From CAWJKP01 sp963843465 (GTDB lineage: Bacteria > Planctomycetota > Planctomycetia > Pirellulales > Thermoguttaceae), in contig CAWJKP010000001.1 in NCBI GenBank assembly GCA_963843465.1, positions 682,001 to 746,000 of the forward strand: a stretch of 64,000 nucleotides of DNA, read 5' to 3'. Within the stretch, counting starts at the first letter, position 1. Each line of letters starts with the position of its first letter. Under the pieces are notes generated by a model. The model was not told the DNA's origin, did no database searches, and worked only from the letters and a program-made list of their open reading frames with translations. Of this stretch, positions 38,201 to 48,210 are shown in pieces. Position numbers and translations under genes: made by a program.

Positions 38201-41200
38201 TGTGACCATCAACGACGGTCCCAACAATTCCGCGACCGCCAGCAGCACGGCCACCGTGGCCGACGCGGCCTTGACCAACGTCACGGGCGTGCCGGTCGCC
38301 GCGACCGAGGCAAGTTCGACCGGAACGGTTACGGTGGCGACCTTCACCGACGGCGGCAATCCGTCGAACACCTTGCAGGCCGACTACAGCGCCAGCATCG
38401 ACTGGGGCGACGGCAACACCAGCCCCGGCAGCTTCGTCTACGACACGATCGACAACGTCTGGGACGTGCAGGGCAGCGACACCTATGCCGAGGCCGGCAG
38501 CTACCATGTCAGCGTGACGATCAACGACGGTCCCAACAATTCCACGACCGCCAGCAGCACGGCGACCGTGTCCGACGTGCCGTTGACGAACGTCACGGGC
38601 GTTCCGGTCAGCGCGACCGAAGGGTCTTCGACCGGGACGGTCACGGTGGCCACGTTCACCGACGCCGGCAATCCGTCGAATACCATGCAGGCCGACTATA
38701 GCGCCACCATCAAATGGGGCGACGGCAACACTCGCCCCGGCAGCTTCGTCTACGACACGCTCAATAACGTCTGGGACGTGCAGGGCAGCAACAACTATGC
38801 GGAGACCGGCAGCTACCCGATCAGCGTGACCATCAACGACGGTCCCACCTTTTCCACGATCGCCAGCAGCACGGCCACCGTGGCCGACGTGCCGTTGACC
38901 AACGTCACCGGCGTGCCCGTCGCCGCGACGGAGGCGGCTTTCAGCGGGACGGTGACGGTGGCGACGTTCGTCGATCCCGGCAATCCGTCGAACACGCTGC
39001 AGGCGGACTATAGCGCCGCCATCACCTGGGGCGACGGCAACAGCAGCCCGGGCAGCTTTGTCTACGACACGGTCAACAACGTGTGGGACGTGCAGGGCAG
39101 CAACAACTACGCCGAGGAGGGCAGCTACCCGATCAGCGTCACCATCAACGACGGTTCCAGCAATTCGGCGACCGCCAGCAGCACGGCCACTGTGGCGGAC
39201 GTGCCGTTGACCAACGTCTTTGCCGGCGGCTGGGAAGTCTATCCGGGGGAAACGGTCACGAGTTGGGTGGCGACGTTCACCGACGCCGGCAATCCGTCCA
39301 ACGCACTACAGGCCGACTATAGCGCCAGCATCGACTGGGGCGACGGTAGCGCCCCCAGCCCCGGCAGCTTCGTTTACGACTACGAGGGTCTTGAGAATGT
39401 CTGGTTCGTCTTCGGCGCGCACACCTATACGGATGCCGGCGCCAGCGGCGTCTACACGCAAACGGTGACCATCAACGACGGCGCCCAAACCGTGACCCGC
39501 TCCCAACCCACCATTGTATTGCCCTCCTACATCACTGGCGTGCCCGTCTACGCGATGGCGGAAGTTCCCACCGGGACGGTGACGGTGGCCACGTTCACCG
39601 ACGGCAATCCGCCGAACAGCCCCGTGCCGTCCGACTATAGCGCCAGCATCACCTGGGGCGACGGCAACAGCAGCCCCGGCAGCTTCACCTACGACGCGGT
39701 CAACAACGTCTGGGACGTGCAGGGCAGCAACACCTATGCCGCGCCCGGCAACTATCCGGTCGCTGTGACCCTCATTGACGGTTTCAGCAGTGTGTCCAGC
39801 AGCAGCACGGCCACCGTGTCGGCGGGGTTGGAGAGTGTCACGGGCGTGGCGGTCAGCGCGACCGAGGGGGCTTCGACGGGGCCGGTGAAGGTGGCCACCT
39901 TCACCGACCCCGGCAATCCGTCGAACACCCTGCTGGCCGCGTATAGCGCCACCATCACCTGGGGCGACGGCAACAGCAGCCCCGGCAGCTTCGTGTACGA
40001 CACGGTCCATAACGTCTGGGACGTACAGGGCAGCAACACCTACGCCGAGGCCGGCAGCTACACCCTTGCTGTGACGATCAACGACGGTCCCACCAATTCC
40101 GCCAGCGCCGCCAGCACGGCGACCGTAGCGGACGTGCCGCTCGGCAACGTCACGGGCGTGCCGGTTACGGCGACGGAGGGGGCTCCGACCGGGACGCTGA
40201 CGGTGGCGACGTTCGCCGACGCCGGCAATCCGTCGAACACCTTGCAGGCCGACTATAGCGCGACCATCACCTGGGGCGACGGCAACAGCAGCCTCGGCAG
40301 CTTCGTCTACGACACGATCGACAACGTCTGGGATGTGCAGGGCAGCCACACCTATGTTGCGGCCGGCAGCTTCAATGTCAGTGTGACCATCAATGACGGT
40401 CCCACCAATTCCACGACCGCCAGCAGCACGGCCACCGTGGCCGCGGCCACCACGACAACCGTAAGCACGTCGCACGCCTCGGTGGTCTACGGCACGACGG
40501 TTACCTTTACGGCCGTCGTGACGGCGAGCACGGGAAAAACTGCGCCTACCAAGGGGACCGTGGATTTCAAGGACACGAGCAGCGGCACCGACTTTGGCGA
40601 CGGTACGTGGGTGAGCAGCAGCGGGACTAAGTCGACCTGGACCTTCACGACCACGGCTGGTACCTGGGTGACTCCGATCGGTATTGGCAGTAGCACGCCG
40701 GTCAAGACCTTCAATGTCACCAGCGGCGACACCATTACCGCCACCTATACGAGCGGCCAGGGCTTCCTAACCAGCAGCGGCACGGTGACCCAGGCGGTCA
40801 CGAAGGGGACGTTGACGATCACGGCGAAGAGCTATAGCAGGACCTACGATGGTTACGCCGACGTGCCCACGGGGGTGACGCCGACGGTGACTGGTCTTGT
40901 GACCGGCGACACGTTGACGAGTGCGCCGAGCGAGACTTACAACACCAAGGACGTGGGGAGCAAGACGCTGAGTGTGACTCCGGGGAGTTTCTCGATCAAC
41001 GACGGCAACGGTGGAAATAACTACACGGTGAAGCTTGTCAACGTGTCCGGCCAGATCAGGGCCCTTCCGATCACGGTGACGGCGGCGACCTGGACCAAGC
41101 CTTACGACGGGACGACCAGCGCGGCGGTTCCATCCCCGGGGGCGACGCCGACGATCACGCTCCCGAGTTACGCCACGCCGAATGCCTACGGCGTGGTCGG

Positions 41201-42104
41201 CGCGACGGACAAGCCGGCCTTCACCGAGACCTACAACAGCAGTAGTCTGGGGACGGGATTGACGCTGACGCCGACGGGCTCGGTGAGCGACGGCAACGGC
41301 GGCCACAACTATGCGGTGACGTTCGTGAAGAACACCACGGGGGCGATCACCACGGTGGTCCCCGGCGTGATTACCGACGCAAGCCCGGGTTTCAAGGAGA
41401 CGTCGGGAACGTGGAGCCACTGGCTCACCGAGGGCAACTGGACCTACCCGGGTTACCTCGGCGACGACCTGGAGGCGGAGTCCGCCCAGGGGACGGCCTC
41501 GGCCACGTGGACCTACACCAACAACGGTTCGGCGACAGACGACTACACGGTCTACGTCACGTGGCCGGCCTGCGCCAATCGAGCGACCAACGTTCCGTAC
41601 ACGGTCAGTGTCTACAACAGTAGCGGTATCCTGCAGGGGACGACCACCACGTTCTACGTCAGCCAGCAGATCCCGCTTACGACTAATGGCCAGGCTAACG
41701 GCACGCCCAACCCCAAGCAGCCAAACGCCGTCACCCTCCCGAACACGGGTCCGACCGGGACGACCGCCTGGACGTGGCTGCCGCTTGGTGGGGCGGGCGC
41801 GTACGCGGTTCCCGCGGGCGGCACGCTGGTGGTGGGAGTCTCCAACAACGGCACGGGCAAGGCCACTCGGACCGCCAATCAAGTGGAAGCCGACGCGGTG
41901 TATATCGTGGACCCCCCGGTGCCGGGCGCGGCCAAGAGCGCAAGCGCTCAGGTCCAGACGAGCGGCCAGGGCGGCGCGGCTGCCCTTGCCCAGGCGGCGG
42001 ACGCGGTGTTCGCCGCGCCGGCCCAAACGCAGAGTGGAACAACGACGGGCAAGACTACCGGGGCCGAGTCGGACGCGTGGTGGCTGTTGTATGGAGAGGA
42101 GTAG
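35259..42104 (+). CDS. Giant secreted repeat protein with LEPRHLLSA motif
   Basis: 2,281 codons, one frame except a TGA at 35448-35450. Residues 37-50 contain RPLMEVLEPRHLLSA, the planctomycete N-terminal export motif. Order: six NHL-type repeats (GLAFDAAGNLYVANY); a PKD-like domain; ten ~100-residue repeats (SATEGASTGLVTVATF, ITWGDGNSSPGSFVYDTV, NVWDVQGSNTYAEAGSY) at about 36700-40440; a laminin-G/ConA-like domain inserted after repeat 2; a bacterial Ig-like domain; two MBG/YDG domains (TITAKSYSRTYDGYAD; TVTAATWTKPYDGTTS); and a golvesin-type C-terminal domain (GTASATWTYTNNGSATDD). Probably an adhesin or matrix protein. The TGA may be an error or a true inactivating change. Confidence 0.8.
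36700..40440 (+). repeat. Ten-copy ~310-bp tandem repeat coding for PKD-like domains
   Basis: Ten units of about 309 bp, each with a DNA core TGGGGCGACGGCAACA and TGGGACGTGCAGGGCAGC, form the middle of the giant gene. The array is split after unit 2 by about 640 bp of laminin-G-like code (37340-37975). Unit 7 (39220-39530) is the most diverged. Confidence 0.85.
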
Positions 42105-42214
42105 ACGTCCCACGGGCCCTAACCCACGAAAATGAAAAGGTGAAAGTCACCAAATCTGGGATGTTTCGGTAAGGCAAGGCCAATGAGGGACCCAATCGCG
42201 CCGCGGCGGATGCC

Positions 42215-45200
42215 CTATTCGACCAGCAGCACCGTGCCCCAGCGCTCGGGATGGGCGTTCACGCCCGACTTCTTGGGACTGGGCCAGTAGGCTTCGCGGC
42301 TGAGCTGGCCGCCCTGGATCGTCAGATCGAGGTTCAAGCCGAGTCGGCTGCCGACCTGGGGATGATAGTTTCGGATCTGCTCGGCGGGCAACAGAAACTC
42401 CATGACGTAGCCATCGGCCGTACGCGTCGCCGCGCCGCGGATCGAGGGAATGTCGTAACGCGTGGCCGGAATCTCGCGGTTCATCTTCCACTGGCCCAGG
42501 TAGACGCGGTTGGCGTCCGGCAAGGGAACCATCCAGAACTGGTGGTCGCCCTCGACCGCCGAACGGGGCTGCTTGTTGTCGGCCGCGTCGAGGAACAGCT
42601 CCAGCGCGTCGCCGGCCCAGAAGCTCTTGGGGTCTTGCACGCGGACTTTCGAGTCGCGCACCACGACCGCACCGTAGATGCCCTCCTTGGCCCAAGCGAG
42701 GTGGACCTCCGCCCGCGACTCTCCGGCGGTCGAGCCCAGCATCCACGCGGGCAGTTGCGTGTCCGGGCCCCAGTCGTCCAGCCGGCCATCGATGGTGATC
42801 TTCCCGGCCCGGTGGATGGCGTATTGGTTGGGAATCAACGCACGCGCGACACGCTTGTCCGCGCCGAAGTCGAGCTCGATCCGGGCGCTCTGGCGCGGCT
42901 TCCAGTCGGCGCTCCATTGGAACTTGCAGACGACGGGCCGGACCTCCTGCGGCTTCAGCTCGGCGAGCGGAATCTCCGGCGTCAGCGCCTTCCATGAGTC
43001 GGGCAACCGCATGCGCAAGACGCCGCTCAGGGCCCTGGCCGAGCGATTCCCCACGTTGACGGTCACCTGCGCCGGGCCCGGCCGGCCTTCCATCGGGCTG
43101 ACCTCGACCGTCAGCGGCGACTGCACGAGCACCTTCACGCTCATCCGCTTCAGCGGCTTGCCCTCGGAGATGATAATCGACACTTCCTTGAAGCCCACCG
43201 GCTCGGCGAAAGCGATGGTGAAGGGAAGTTCCACGTCCTTGGTTTCCCCGGCGCGACACGGAGGGGCACCAGAGCGGCCTTGGTCGTCCAGCCTTCCGGC
43301 AAGATGAGCTTGATCTGACTGGTGATGGGCTCGTCGCGATGGTTGCTCACGCGCAGCAGCAGGCGCACGCTGTCGCCGGCGGTCGCGGGCACCAGTCGCG
43401 GCGTTTCCAGGCTATAGGCCGTCTGCTTGTACCAGAAATCGCTGGTGCTCAGGCCCACGGCGTAGACCGGGGCCATGGAAAGATGCACCGGGCCGGCTTC
43501 GATGGGGTTGCCCAGATAATCCTGGACTCGTTGGGCCCGGAACTGCACGGCGGGCCCCTCGTCCCCTTCGATCGTCCAGAGTGAAGCGACCAGCTTGTCG
43601 TCGTTTCGGAAGACGTATCCGCACGTATTCGGGCCGGCATCCAGGTCGCCGACGTAGACCGGATTGGGCAGCACGCTGGTCAGCCCCGCCATCGCGCAGA
43701 GCGCGAGCGTCGGCTCGCCCTTGGCGGTGAGCAGTCCGCAGCCGTCGAAGAACTGCTTGGGATCAGCGGCGTCGAAATTGTAGAACCAGAAGGCCTTGTC
43801 CGTGCCGGCGGCCATGGCCGTCATCCAGGCCCGCGGCAGATAGACCGCCTGCTGATAGGCCGAGACGACGGGCCCGGCCAGGGTATCCCAGCCGAACTCG
43901 GTGAGCCACGACTGCCGGGGCTTGCCGTCGGCCTGGGCCGCGCGCTTGACGGCCCGCAGTTGGTCGAACAGCAGGCTCGGCAGCTTGTCTTCGGAGCCCA
44001 TGTTGAAGTTGCCGAGGTTCGTCTCGGGCGGGTCGGTGCCGCAGTAGTGATGCGAGTTGACCACGGCGATCCGCGCGAAGTCGCCGCTCCGGACGCAGCG
44101 CAGCACGCGCTGCGGCCAGATGCCTGCCCGGCCGTTCTCGACGGCGACCAGCTCGCCGCCGCCCAACAGGTGCAGGATCTCGGCGAACTGCCGATGGTAC
44201 GCGCGGTAGTTGGCCCAGTCGATCTGCTCTTCCGCCTTGGAGTTGTCGGCCGGAAGATCGTACTCGTTGTTCAGCTCCCAATGGGAGATCTCGGGGAAAG
44301 CGTTGATGATGTTGCAGATGTCTTTCGTCCAGGCGCGCGTCGGGCCGACCCGGCCGGCCGCTTTGCCGTTGACGATCTTGGGAGGCTCGATCGACTTCTG
44401 TAGCACGGGCAGGCACTTGGCGCCCGCCGCGGCGTAGGCGGCGACGATCTGGGGATAGTTGGGCCATCCGGCGTATCGTCCGTCGTCGCCTCGGGCGCGG
44501 AGCAGCCAGTCGTAGCTGAAGGCATACTCGCGGAACCAGACGATTCCCGCTTTGCGGAAGGGAACCAGCACGACCTTGGCGCCGCTGTGGACGTTCAGCC
44601 CGTAGGGCGAGGCGAGCTTCTGCTGCTCGCTGAGGTCCCTGTCGGCCGGAAGGCGAGCGACGATCATCTTTTCGGAGCGCTCGGTGCCGTCGGACAAGGT
44701 CAACTTGGCGCTGAGCGTGTAGAGTCCGAAGCGTTGGGCCCTAAGCGGCGAGCTGAGGGTGGCAGAGCTATCGACCGCCAGCGTGCGATCGAAGCGGTCG
44801 ACCTGCCGGCCGGAAACGTCGAAAAGCCGGCCGGCCAGCTTGCCCGTCAGCTCGCCGGGCTTCCAGTTGCGCAGACGAATGCGGACCTCCGGGTCGGTGC
44901 GCGTGAAGACGTTCGACTCCTGCCCGCTCGACATATCGACCGCCACCAGCGGCGTTGGCGGACACTCCTTGATCGCTTTGGCCGGGTCGGCCGGGCCGGG
45001 CTCGGGCGTCCAGGTCGTCAGCACGCCGGTCTTCGGATCGACGTCCTCGATGTCCGTTTCGATCTCGATGTCGTCGATTTGGATATGGATCGTATTCTTG
45101 CTGCTTTGGGCTTCCCAGTTGTGCGTGGTAATGCCGCTGATGCGCAGGGGCCGTATCCAGCCTTCCGGCACCTTGAAGGTTGCCGTTTTCCAGTTGCCCG

Positions 45201-45693
45201 ACGGATCGGCGCGGATGTCCCAGGCCAGATACGCGCCGCCCGCGCGGTCGCGACCCCAGCCGTCGACAAAGCCCAGCTTCAAGGCGTAGCGGCCGTCGCT
45301 CACTTTCGAGCGAAGCGTGACGCTCTTGGCGTCGCCGGGAATCCACAGCGGCGCAGCCGGCTCGGCCGTGAAATGCTCGAAACCACCGCCGGAGAAGGCC
45401 ACGTCGATCCTCAGGCTCTTGGCGGCCCGCACGTCCGGCGCCGGCCCGCTGACCAGCGAGATCTTGCCCTTGGCGCTGCTCCACTGGCTGGGCACCCAGG
45501 GGATGTCTGCAAAATCCTCGGCCACCTTGTGTACCAGCGTGGCGTGTGGCGGCGTGGCCGGCGGATCGCCGGCCGCGGGGCGTCCGAAATCCAGGGACGC
45601 TGCGGTGGCGGCAATCGTCCATGCCGCGATGGTCAAGAATCGCTGCCGGCGGCCGCCGGTCGCGTGGAAACAATTCCCCGGTTGTCGTCTCAT
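42215..45693 (-). pseudogene. Clan-A-like glycoside hydrolase with CBM9-like C-terminus, one frameshift
   Basis: ATG at 45693; a signal sequence (about residues 20-40) follows a long N-terminal region. A beta-sandwich domain precedes a barrel with KIVNGKAAGRVGPTRAW, SHWELNNEYDLPADN (acid/base Glu in the N-E pair) and QSWLTEFGWDTLAGP (candidate nucleophile Glu), as in GH39-type clan A enzymes. At 43246-43249 the frame shifts; five G instead of four gives VAPGETKDVELPFTIAF. The end is CBM9-like (KITIDGRLDDWGPDTQL ... GVNAHPERWGTVLLVE). Corrected length is about 1,160 aa. Substrate unknown; extracytoplasmic. Convergent with the giant gene. Confidence 0.75.
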
Positions 45694-45758
45694 CGTTGGA
45701 TCCTCTACAAAGTCACTGGCGGGCAGGCTGCGCCGACGAGTAACCGCTCACGGTCCGG

Positions 45759-45840
45759 AATGTAGCAGGCACACGCCGTGTGCCGTCCGCGTACCACGCC
45801 TGAACGGGGCGGACGGCACACGGCGTGTGCCTGCTACATT
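45759..45840. repeat. 82-bp palindromic element (31-bp perfect arms)
   Basis: Arms at 45759-45789 and 45810-45840 start AATGTAGCAGGCACACGCCG and are perfect inverted copies around a 20-base loop. The same arm sequence occurs three times at 61824-61936. It lies in the 216-bp gap between the divergent glycosidase and thioesterase genes. Confidence 0.88.
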
Positions 45841-45909
45841 GCGAGCCCTCCGGTGAACGGTTACGCCGTCTATGCCGTCATAGGATACAATATCTCCAGG
45901 ACCTACGCA

Positions 45910-46344
45910 ATGAAGGACGGGTCCACCATGCCAGACAACTTCGCAGCCACGAAGCACCATTTTGAGAACGACCGCTTCGCTGCCTCCAGCGGCGTGCGGC
46001 TGGTCGAGCTGCGCCCCGGCTTTGCGAAGACCAGTCTCCAGGTTGAAGAGCGGCACCTCAACAGCATCGGGACGGTGCAAGGGGGGGCGATCTTCACCCT
46101 GGCCGACTTCGCTTTCGGCGCCGCCGTGAAGACAGGCGGCAAAGTGGCCCCGGCGATCAGCACCAGCCTCTCATTCCTCCAGGCGGTACGATCCGGTACG
46201 CTGTATGCGGAAGCCACGGAGATCTCCCGCAGCCGCAGGTTGTCGGTCTGCACCGTGCGGGTGACGAACGATGCCGGGGAGTTGGTGGCCTTGTTCCAGG
46301 GGACCGCCTACATCAAGGATGAGCCGTTTCCGCCCAACTTATGA
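45910..46344 (+). CDS. PaaI-type hotdog thioesterase
   Basis: 144 aa from the ATG at 45910 (CCAGGA upstream); an ATG at 45928 (MPDNFAATKHHFENDRFAAS) is equally possible. Hydrolyses acyl-CoA thioesters. The hotdog signature is HLNSIGTVQGGAIFTLADFA (normally HGG; here QGG), with the catalytic Asp/Glu in the FTLADFAFG helix. Sheet strands ISTSLSFLQAVRSGTLYAEA and RLSVCTVRVTNDAGELVALF follow. Substrate cannot be told. The 3' end overlaps the convergent CDF gene by 6 bases. Confidence 0.85.
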   Translation: MKDGSTMPDNFAATKHHFENDRFAASSGVRLVELRPGFAKTSLQVEERHLNSIGTVQGGAIFTLADFAFGAAVKTGGKVAPAISTSLSFLQAVRSGTLYAEATEISRSRRLSVCTVRVTNDAGELVALFQGTAYIKDEPFPPNL

Positions 46345-46998
46345 AGGACTGCTTCTCTCAGAATCGCGGCACGCCTTGTCGCAACCGCATGTTTCCCCCC
46401 GCAGGGCCTTGATCCCTTCCGTCACAATGATCGGCACCATGACCAACCCGGCAACCGGATCGGCCCACCACCAACCGAATAAGGCGTTGGCCCCCAGTCC
46501 AACCAGCAGGATCGCCGACAGATAGCCGCAAATGTCCGACTGACGCGAGTCGGCGTGCATCGCACGGCTTTCCAAGCCGGCCGCCACCTTCCTTTTGGCC
46601 CGGGCCAACAAGGGCATCACGATCACGGCCAGGAAAGCAATCCCGATCCCCGGATAGCTTGCTGCCGGGGGCTCCCGCTTGACAAGCGACTCTAGGGTCT
46701 CGAACGCAACATAGGCGGCCAAGACCAAGAGGCTGCCGCCGACCAGCTTCCGGGCTTGCTGCTCGCGCCGCGCTCCCTTTTCGCCGCGATGGAGCCGCCA
46801 AAGCAACACCGACCCTGATGCCGACTCGATCAAGGAGTCGATGCCAAAGCCAAGCAGCGCGGTGCTCCGGGCAAACACACCTGCTCCGACGGCAACCGCC
46901 GCCTCGAAGATGTTCCAGCCGATGGTCAAGTATTCGAGGCGGCGTCCCCTTTGGATGGCGTCACGACTCATCCAATCTGTCTCGGTAATCATCATCAC
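46339..46998 (-). CDS. Cation diffusion facilitator (CDF) family transporter
   Basis: 219 aa, with about five to six helices. Exports divalent metal (Zn, Fe, Mn, Co) against protons. Seen: TM2 motif ALLGFGIDSLIESASGS with Asp for metal binding, and TM5 motif RAMHADSRQSDICGYLSAIL with His and Asp residues, the expected HxxxD-type site. The long cytoplasmic C-terminal domain of FieF/YiiP is missing; instead the protein ends RGETCGCDKACRDSERS, a Cys-rich tail that may bind metal. The last gene of the minus-strand metal operon, 35 bases after 47034; this context supports a role in the same metal pathway. Confidence 0.85.
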   Translation of the reverse strand: MMMITETDWMSRDAIQRGRRLEYLTIGWNIFEAAVAVGAGVFARSTALLGFGIDSLIESASGSVLLWRLHRGEKGARREQQARKLVGGSLLVLAAYVAFETLESLVKREPPAASYPGIGIAFLAVIVMPLLARAKRKVAAGLESRAMHADSRQSDICGYLSAILLVGLGANALFGWWWADPVAGLVMVPIIVTEGIKALRGETCGCDKACRDSERSSPS

Positions 46999-47033
46999 CG
47001 CACGGAGGGGTCAAGCGGCAAGCCCGGGGAAGC

Positions 47034-47306
47034 TCATGCCGGGGCCGGCGCAGGGGGCGTCTTGGACTTCTCGGCCATCTCGCGCTCGGCGATCAGGTCT
47101 TCCAGCCGCTCCTTCTCACGCAGCAGTTCTTCCAGCGACGTGCCGGACTGGTCCTTAGCCTGGAACCCTGGAAAGGGAATGTTGATCGACTGGCGGCGCA
47201 GCCACTGGTCGATCTGCGCCTCGTTCTTCTTGTACATGTAGAACCCCAGCGAGGCAACGCCGATGCCCACGATGAAGCCGGTCACATGTTCTGAAGTAAC
47301 GTTCAT
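47034..47306 (-). CDS. Small membrane-anchored coiled-coil protein
   Basis: 90 aa. One N-terminal transmembrane segment (HVTGFIVGIGVASLGFYMY, residues 7-25) is followed by a soluble part with an amphipathic, charged coiled coil (LEELLREKERLEDLIAERE, about 58-76) and a Pro/Ala tail. No enzyme motif. It lies between the second HMA-like protein and the CDF gene with gaps of 34 and 35 bases, so it is an operon member. Small single-helix proteins also accompany P1B ATPases in ferrosome clusters; that comparison is inference. ATG at 47306 with GGAGCAAAACA upstream. Confidence 0.75.
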   Translation of the reverse strand: MNVTSEHVTGFIVGIGVASLGFYMYKKNEAQIDQWLRRQSINIPFPGFQAKDQSGTSLEELLREKERLEDLIAEREMAEKSKTPPAPAPA

Positions 47307-47340
47307 GAGTGTTTTGCTCCTTTGAGCCTAGGGGGAGAAT

Positions 47341-48210
47341 TCAGTTAAACCGTATGGGGATTCCCTGGGGCATCCGTCCGAATCCCTCCAGCACCTCTCC
47401 GTGGACCTTCGACACGTCGCGGAGCTCCTCCAACAAGGTGCGGAAGGGGTGCGCTCCGCCGCCGGTCATAGCGTATTTGAGGAGCCCCTGGAGTGCGCTG
47501 AGTATTCGCGCTCGCTCGGGAGCGTCCACGTCGGGGCCGATCATCACTTCGTAGCGGGACTGGCCGTTTCCGCGCCCGCGCACTTCCACAGGCCGGACTT
47601 GCACGCCCGTTGGAAAAGGCGCGAGCAAGTGCCGACCGAAAGACGCCAACCACGTGACCACCGAAGCCGTGAGAAGGTTGCCGCGAGCAAAGGCCGTGAC
47701 AAGGTAAGCCAGCGAGAGGACTTCCGGATCGAACGAGCCGCGCTGGCGAAGCTCCTTCCAGGCGTGGTCTACCACCGCCCATGCCGTGCCGAGTCCCGCC
47801 AGCCAGTCCCATCGCGCCGGCGACCCCTTGGCCACCTTTAACCCGTGCATCACGAGCGACAAGGCCAACAGAGCGGCGGAAACCGCGGCGCTGCCGCCAA
47901 GCGCGGGTCGCTCGTCCGGCTCGGCCAGGAGCCGAACCGGCGCGGAGTCGCAATCCAGCGACAGGTGAAAGGCGATGCGCAGCACGATCTCCTCCTGGCT
48001 GATCTCGTGGGGGTTGAAACGGGCCAGGACGGAGCGCGTGATGGGAGAAAAGCTGATCGACTCCATCCCCGGATGCTCGCGGACCCCGGCAAGCATCCGT
48101 TGCACGTCCGCGGGGGCGACGGACAGCCGCGCGCGGACCCGGCCGGGGAGGGAATGAACCACGGTCACGACCGGCTTCTCCGGGAAAAAGGGGACAGTTG
48201 GTTGCATCAT
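47341..48210 (-). CDS. HMA-like-domain membrane protein (289 aa)
   Basis: The N-terminal HMA-like (HMA_2) domain contains VVHSLPGRVRARLSVAPADV and SISFSPITRSVLARFNP; it has the ferredoxin-like metal-domain fold pattern without the CxxC motif. Hydrophobic segments follow (GSAAVSAALLALSLVMHGL; WDWLAGLGTAWAVVDHAW; LAYLVTAFARGNLLTASVV) and then a soluble C-terminal part. This resembles the N-terminal half of the neighbouring ATPase without its catalytic domains. Its ATG overlaps the ATPase stop by 4 bases (translational coupling). It probably works with the ATPase as an accessory or chaperone. Confidence 0.8.
   Translation of the reverse strand: MMQPTVPFFPEKPVVTVVHSLPGRVRARLSVAPADVQRMLAGVREHPGMESISFSPITRSVLARFNPHEISQEEIVLRIAFHLSLDCDSAPVRLLAEPDERPALGGSAAVSAALLALSLVMHGLKVAKGSPARWDWLAGLGTAWAVVDHAWKELRQRGSFDPEVLSLAYLVTAFARGNLLTASVVTWLASFGRHLLAPFPTGVQVRPVEVRGRGNGQSRYEVMIGPDVDAPERARILSALQGLLKYAMTGGGAHPFRTLLEELRDVSKVHGEVLEGFGRMPQGIPIRFN

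Noticed and set aside
36510..42113. Long minus-strand frames opposite the giant repeat gene
   Set aside because: They repeat with the same period as the plus-strand domains and have no start signals; shadow frames.
45759..45840. Rho-independent terminator between the glycosidase and thioesterase genes
   Set aside because: The genes diverge here, so no transcript ends at this place, there is no T-run, and the same arms recur inside a coding region at 61.8 kb; it is a dispersed repeat.
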